Source: Sycon ciliatum (lineage: Eukaryota > Porifera > Calcarea > Leucosolenida > Sycettidae). From it: a DNA stretch of 64,000 bases. This document shows, one piece after another, positions 63,690 through 64,000 of this stretch. The stretch lies in the NCBI RefSeq assembly GCF_964019385.1, contig NC_088643.1, positions 14,947,035 to 15,011,034 on the forward strand. Direction: 5' to 3'. The position numbers and the translations under genes are program-made. The notes below the pieces were generated by a model. It ran no database searches. It worked only from the letters and a program-made list of their open reading frames with translations, and was not told the origin of the DNA. Positions within the stretch are counted from its first letter, which is position 1; the number at the start of each line of letters is the position of its first letter.

Positions 63690-64000
63690 GGATTTACTTT
63701 ACTGTCTTGGCAATTCCAAACGGGTGATTTTCCCACTTATGTGGAAGCGAAAGAACCAGTCATCCTCGAAGAAGCCACTTCGTGGAACAAACTAGCCATA
63801 TTAAAGACCACGCGAGTTCACGGGTTCTAGACTGATATTTGATGACGGTTGTCAATTTTGGGCCACTCATTCGCGAATTCGGTATCCGAAGTTAATTATG
63901 CCCTGCTAACTGGGGGGCTTTGTCCGAGAAGAAGGGCTGCGCAGACGACATCAATTTTGGTTCCAAGGTTACAATGGTCATCCAGTTTGGGATTTGGCAG
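63690..64000. other. no recognisable gene
   Basis: Short stop-interrupted frames only. Confidence 0.4.

Overview
This is eukaryotic, almost certainly animal, DNA. Coding segments are split by GT-AG introns with GTGAGT/GTAAGT donors, and most of the window is transposable elements. Penelope-like elements, CR1/Jockey-type and R2-type non-LTR elements, hAT elements, a tyrosine-recombinase element and a Gypsy element, plus large single-exon ORFs of a kind I associate with sponges and cnidarians, suggest an early-branching marine invertebrate. That placement is inference. I see no prokaryotic gene organisation, rRNA or CRISPR array.

Layout. 0.75-1.25 kb is a long CTG/TTG microsatellite. 2.3-22.9 kb is a tandem array of ~1.4-kb units. 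Each unit holds two short exons that, joined in phase, encode a bZIP domain: a basic region ending at a GAG|GTGAGT donor, then the rest of the leucine zipper in a 150-nt exon. Eight complete exon pairs and one remnant are present. The array is interrupted by a 1.6-kb tyrosine-recombinase element (7.8-9.4 kb), a 5.1-kb Gypsy element with apparently identical LTRs but no integrase (10.8-15.9 kb), a TIR element (19.7-20.4 kb) and a small Penelope-like element with a 13-bp target duplication (21.3-22.1 kb). Downstream lies a second Penelope-like element (23.4-25.6 kb), then two phase-compatible exons (26.1-27.0 kb) encoding a polyglutamine tail and stop that could end the bZIP gene.

27-36 kb holds non-LTR reverse transcriptase fragments, a tRNA-like SINE head, a ~1.1-kb MITE and a decayed Cys/His-rich gene. 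36.9-42.0 kb is a TIR-bounded element carrying an intact 1050-codon ORF and, convergent to it, a two-exon gene whose spliced product reads as an SRF-type MADS box. It is followed by a second, 3.4-kb TIR element (42.1-45.5 kb, 4-bp duplication CTAC) whose empty site survives in adjacent 317-bp tandem repeats. 46.3-47.5 kb is a chimeric non-LTR fragment. 47.85-53.4 kb is a head-to-tail array of three 5'-truncated R2-like copies with restriction-like endonuclease, each joined to a (TTC)n tract.

53.9-64 kb is nested: a hAT element with 8-bp duplication AACATGAC; a second hAT element (duplication AACCTTGC) inside a reverse-transcriptase gene, itself carrying a Penelope 3' fragment and a 109-bp-arm palindrome; a small hAT-like MITE; and three predicted type I hammerhead ribozymes on the minus strand, two in Penelope-like termini and one in a ~470-bp TIR element.

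The most notable items are the bZIP cassette array, the MADS-box gene inside a DNA transposon, the hammerhead-bearing TIR element and the TTC-associated R2-like array. Assignments come from reading motifs by eye; no database search was run.
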